Assembly: GCA_017434825.1 (NCBI GenBank)
Contig: JAFSGC010000009.1
Location: forward strand, 21,287 to 85,286
Length of the DNA stretch: 64,000 bases
DNA from: Bacilli bacterium
Lineage (GTDB): Bacteria > Bacillota_I > Bacilli_A > RF39 > UBA660
Reading direction: 5' to 3'
Part shown: positions 62,089 through 64,000 of the stretch, one piece after another
Layout of the letters: every line of letters starts with the position of its first letter
Numbering within the stretch: the first letter of the stretch is position 1
Position numbers and translations under genes: made by a program
The notes under the pieces: model-generated
What the model saw: the letters and a program-made list of their open reading frames with translations, nothing else
The model's database searches: none
Told to the model about the DNA's origin: nothing

Positions 62089-62622
62089 ATGGATTGGTTA
62101 GATATTAAAGAATTTTTAAAAGATACCTTCAAGTATGTTGCATTTATTTTCTTAGTAATATTTATAGCAGTGTATATTGTAGGATTACAACAAGTAGTAG
62201 GGCCATCAATGAGCCCAACTCTAGATAATGGAAACATTTTGATTCTTGATAAAATTACTTATCGTTTTAAAGATATTGAAAGAGGAGATGTTGTGTCGCT
62301 ATATTATGCAGATACAAAATATTTAGTAAAAAGAGTAGTTGGTCTTCCTGGTGAAAAAATTGATTTAAGAGATGGAGATTTATATATTAATGATCGGTTA
62401 ATTGAAGAAACCTACATCGAAGATGATAGTAACGTAGAGTTTTCATTGAGTTCTTTAGGATATAATACCATACCTGAAGATATGTATTTTGTTTTAGGAG
62501 ATAATCGATCAGACTCTTTAGATAGCAGAGATCCAAATGTCGGCTTAGTGTCAAAAAAAGATATTATTGGTAAGGTGAGAATTAGACTTTGGCCAATAAA
62601 TCAGATGAAATTTGTAAGATAA
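62089..62622 (+). CDS. lepB: Type I signal peptidase
   Basis: This protease removes signal peptides from exported proteins. The 177-residue protein has an N-terminal membrane anchor (about residues 16-35), the catalytic Ser in VVGPSMSPTLDNGNIL, the catalytic Lys in YLVKRVVGLPGEKIDL and the box E motif LGDNRSDSLDSRDPNVG. I start at the ATG at 62089 because TAGGTGAGG, which includes an in-frame GTG, is its ribosome binding site. It probably processes the secreted proteins at 23324 and 62771. Confidence 0.95.
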   Translation: MDWLDIKEFLKDTFKYVAFIFLVIFIAVYIVGLQQVVGPSMSPTLDNGNILILDKITYRFKDIERGDVVSLYYADTKYLVKRVVGLPGEKIDLRDGDLYINDRLIEETYIEDDSNVEFSLSSLGYNTIPEDMYFVLGDNRSDSLDSRDPNVGLVSKKDIIGKVRIRLWPINQMKFVR

Positions 62623-62655
62623 AGCAGGAAATATTAAACATTTCTTGCTTTTTTG
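62623..62655 (+). terminator. Signal peptidase terminator
   Basis: AGCAGGAAAT pairs with ATTTCTTGCT (one G-T) around a 7-base loop, followed by a T-run. Confidence 0.85.
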
Positions 62656-62667
62656 TTTAAAAAACAA

Positions 62668-62765
62668 TAGACAAAAATCGACAAAGTGTCTTATAATATA
62701 GCTAATTCATATATGTTATATTTTCGTCGTATAGCATATAGAGAATGGGATTTTTATGTAGGAGG
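62668..62765 (+). promoter_or_regulatory. Promoter and leader of the large surface protein
   Basis: A -35-like TAGACA (62668-62673) and TATAAT (about 62692-62697) are spaced 18 bp apart. The leader of roughly 65 bases holds a 7-bp hairpin (ATGTTAT with ATAGCAT) and a strong ribosome binding site, AGGAGG, before the ATG at 62771. Confidence 0.6.
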
Positions 62766-62770
62766 TTTAT

Positions 62771-64000
62771 ATGAATAAAAAGAGATACATTATTGTTATT
62801 GTATTATTACTTTTCATTGGTTTAGGAATCTTTACATTTGCTAACCCTGCGGGAGAAACAAATGAACTTAGTGGTAATAGTGCAGCCTCAAATGAAACAT
62901 CAAATAACACTACAACTAATACTACTGACGATAATAAAGATAATTCTGATGTAGCTATTAATCAAAATAATAACAATAATAATGCTCAAAACAACACCAA
63001 CAATAACAACAATGAAAATACTAACGAAGATGATGGTGCTGAAGAAATTATTGATGAAGCTTATAATAAAGCTTTAGCTGCAGTAATCGAAGCAGAAGAA
63101 AAACTTTCTGAAGAAGCTTATGAAACTGCAATGGGATTAGTAACAGAATTGGATGAAACTAATCCAAATAAGGAAAATCTTGAATCAAGATTATCTGAAG
63201 TGAACAACGAAATGATAGTAGCACTAGTTGAAACATTAAAAGAAATGACACTAGATGCACTAGAAGATAAAGTAAAAGAAGACTTAGACGAAGCAAGAGA
63301 TTACAGAACTGATAAAGAAGTAGTTGAAAAAGTTGCTGCTTTAGAAAACGACTTAGGAACAGTTCTAGCTAACGTATTAGATGAATTAGCTAAGACTCTT
63401 GATGACGTTAAGGGACCAGAATTTAATATTGAAGACGGAGCACTATTAAATTCAATCACTACAATTGAAGTAAAAGATGCAGAAGAAAATGTAATTATTT
63501 CATTAATACTAGTAGACAAAGATGGAGTTGAAACTCCAGTTACTGAAGGTTTAGAAGTAGTAGATGGTACTTATACTTTAATAGCTATGGATGCTGCATT
63601 AAATGAAAGTGAAGTAACATTTACATTAGACTCAACAAAACCTGAAGTTGATGAAGTAACACAATTATATGAAGCTAAAGAAGGCGGAAGAATTAAACTT
63701 ACTGTTGTATTTAGCGAAGAAGTAGCTTATCCATTTGATACATTAAATTGGAGACAAGTAAGCGAAACAGAATATTATACATACTTCTATAAAACCAAAG
63801 ATTATACAATTAATTTTGCTGATTTAGCAGGTAATGAAAATAGTTATACACTTGCTGTAGATAGAACAGCACCAGCAGTAGAATCATTAAGAATAATGGC
63901 TCACAATGCAAAAATGGCTGCTGACTATGTACGTTATGTAAATAACGGAGATAGAGTACTAGTATACTTAACATTAAGTGAAGAATCATATAATGTAGCT
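62771..64000 (+). CDS. Large secreted repeat protein, 5' part (partial)
   Basis: The frame is open to the end of the window (410 codons). The product starts MNKKRYIIVIVLLLFIGLGI, a signal peptide likely cut after TFA. A low-complexity Asn/Thr/Asp/Glu stretch follows (about residues 28-95), then a Glu/Lys/Leu-rich coiled-coil region (about 96-215), then Ig-like beta repeats (from about 220, for example VTFTLDSTKPEVDEV and YTLAVDRTAPAVESL). Repeats with the TAPxV pattern are typical of bacterial adhesins. Low G+C, high Glu and strong translation signals fit an abundant surface protein. The anchor, if any, lies beyond the window. Confidence 0.7.
   Translation, partial: MNKKRYIIVIVLLLFIGLGIFTFANPAGETNELSGNSAASNETSNNTTTNTTDDNKDNSDVAINQNNNNNNAQNNTNNNNNENTNEDDGAEEIIDEAYNKALAAVIEAEEKLSEEAYETAMGLVTELDETNPNKENLESRLSEVNNEMIVALVETLKEMTLDALEDKVKEDLDEARDYRTDKEVVEKVAALENDLGTVLANVLDELAKTLDDVKGPEFNIEDGALLNSITTIEVKDAEENVIISLILVDKDGVETPVTEGLEVVDGTYTLIAMDAALNESEVTFTLDSTKPEVDEVTQLYEAKEGGRIKLTVVFSEEVAYPFDTLNWRQVSETEYYTYFYKTKDYTINFADLAGNENSYTLAVDRTAPAVESLRIMAHNAKMAADYVRYVNNGDRVLVYLTLSEESYNVA

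Noticed and set aside
62910..63015. CRISPR-like or tandem DNA repeat in the AAT/AAC-rich stretch
   Set aside because: It is in frame and encodes an Asn/Thr-rich protein linker. No regular repeat-spacer pattern is present.

Overview
The window is AT-rich, gene-dense DNA from a low-GC Gram-positive bacterium. It uses the standard bacterial code: UGA is a stop (for example dinD and rluD end in TGA) and Trp is TGG. PolC plus a short DnaE, HrcA with CIRCE operators, RNase HIII, YqeG/YqeH, TrmK/YqfQ, MraZ with its operator and L32 all point to Bacilli or a close relative. The very low GC, small intergenic gaps, shortened versions of several proteins (Rel, YqeH, YigZ, DnaE) and the mix of Mollicutes-like and walled-cell traits fit an uncultured RF39/Erysipelotrichia-like gut lineage. 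That placement is inference. PBP2, a sortase and a type I signal peptidase argue that the cell has a wall.

Layout. 1-2.9 kb: the end of an acyl-CoA ligase-like gene, then a membrane histidine-kinase-like protein that has lost its phosphoacceptors. 2.9-9.4 kb: heat-shock operon hrcA-grpE-dnaK-pepF-dnaJ behind a strong promoter with two CIRCE boxes. 9.4-13.0 kb: DNA-uptake genes comEA-comEC followed by dinD. 13.0-15.9 kb: two transglutaminase-like proteins, a small partner gene and a degenerate piece of a second comEC, which looks like an accessory patch. 15.9-21.2 kb: holA, rnhC, cvpA, trxA, yigZ, uvrC. 21.2-24.9 kb: a two-gene RnfC/RnfD-like membrane module, then a secreted anchored protein and a sortase. 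25.0-28.7 kb: dnaG-rpoD-trmK and yqfQ. 28.8-31.2 kb: pilC and pilD, which with comEA/comEC imply a pilus-based transformation system. 31.2-37.4 kb: a 30-residue membrane peptide, membrane proteins, mnmA, a surface protein, a PRC-barrel protein, lspA, rluD and a rhomboid protease. 37.5-39.3 kb: a leader peptide/terminator ahead of a short Rel protein, then rpmB. 39.4-50.4 kb: dnaE, polC, yqeG, yqeH, mutL, yceD, rpmF. 50.5-54.3 kb: a short division cluster mraZ-rsmH-ftsL-pbp2. 54.4-57.0 kb: a giant second sigma-70 factor. 57.1-62.6 kb: an envelope operon (phosphodiester glycosidase, membrane protein, GT2-GtrA, PAP2), a small-molecule kinase and signal peptidase I. 62.8 kb to the end: the start of a large secreted Ig-repeat protein.

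The most unusual items are the sigma factor with extra sigma4-like repeats and altered -10-reading residues; the RnfC/RnfD-like pair lacking recognisable flavin sites; the Rel protein with Gln at the catalytic Glu of its synthetase site; the kinase with Gln for His and Glu for Asp; and the comEC relic beside dinD and the transglutaminase pair. Several genes appear to start from promoters whose -10 box lies only 5-7 bases from the start codon (leaderless mRNA), and extended -10 boxes (TGnTAnAAT) recur.

No rRNA, tRNA, CRISPR array, insertion sequence or phage block was recognised. No gap above 300 bases lacks a gene. All domain calls are by eye from motifs; no search was run. Positions of short sites may be off by a base.
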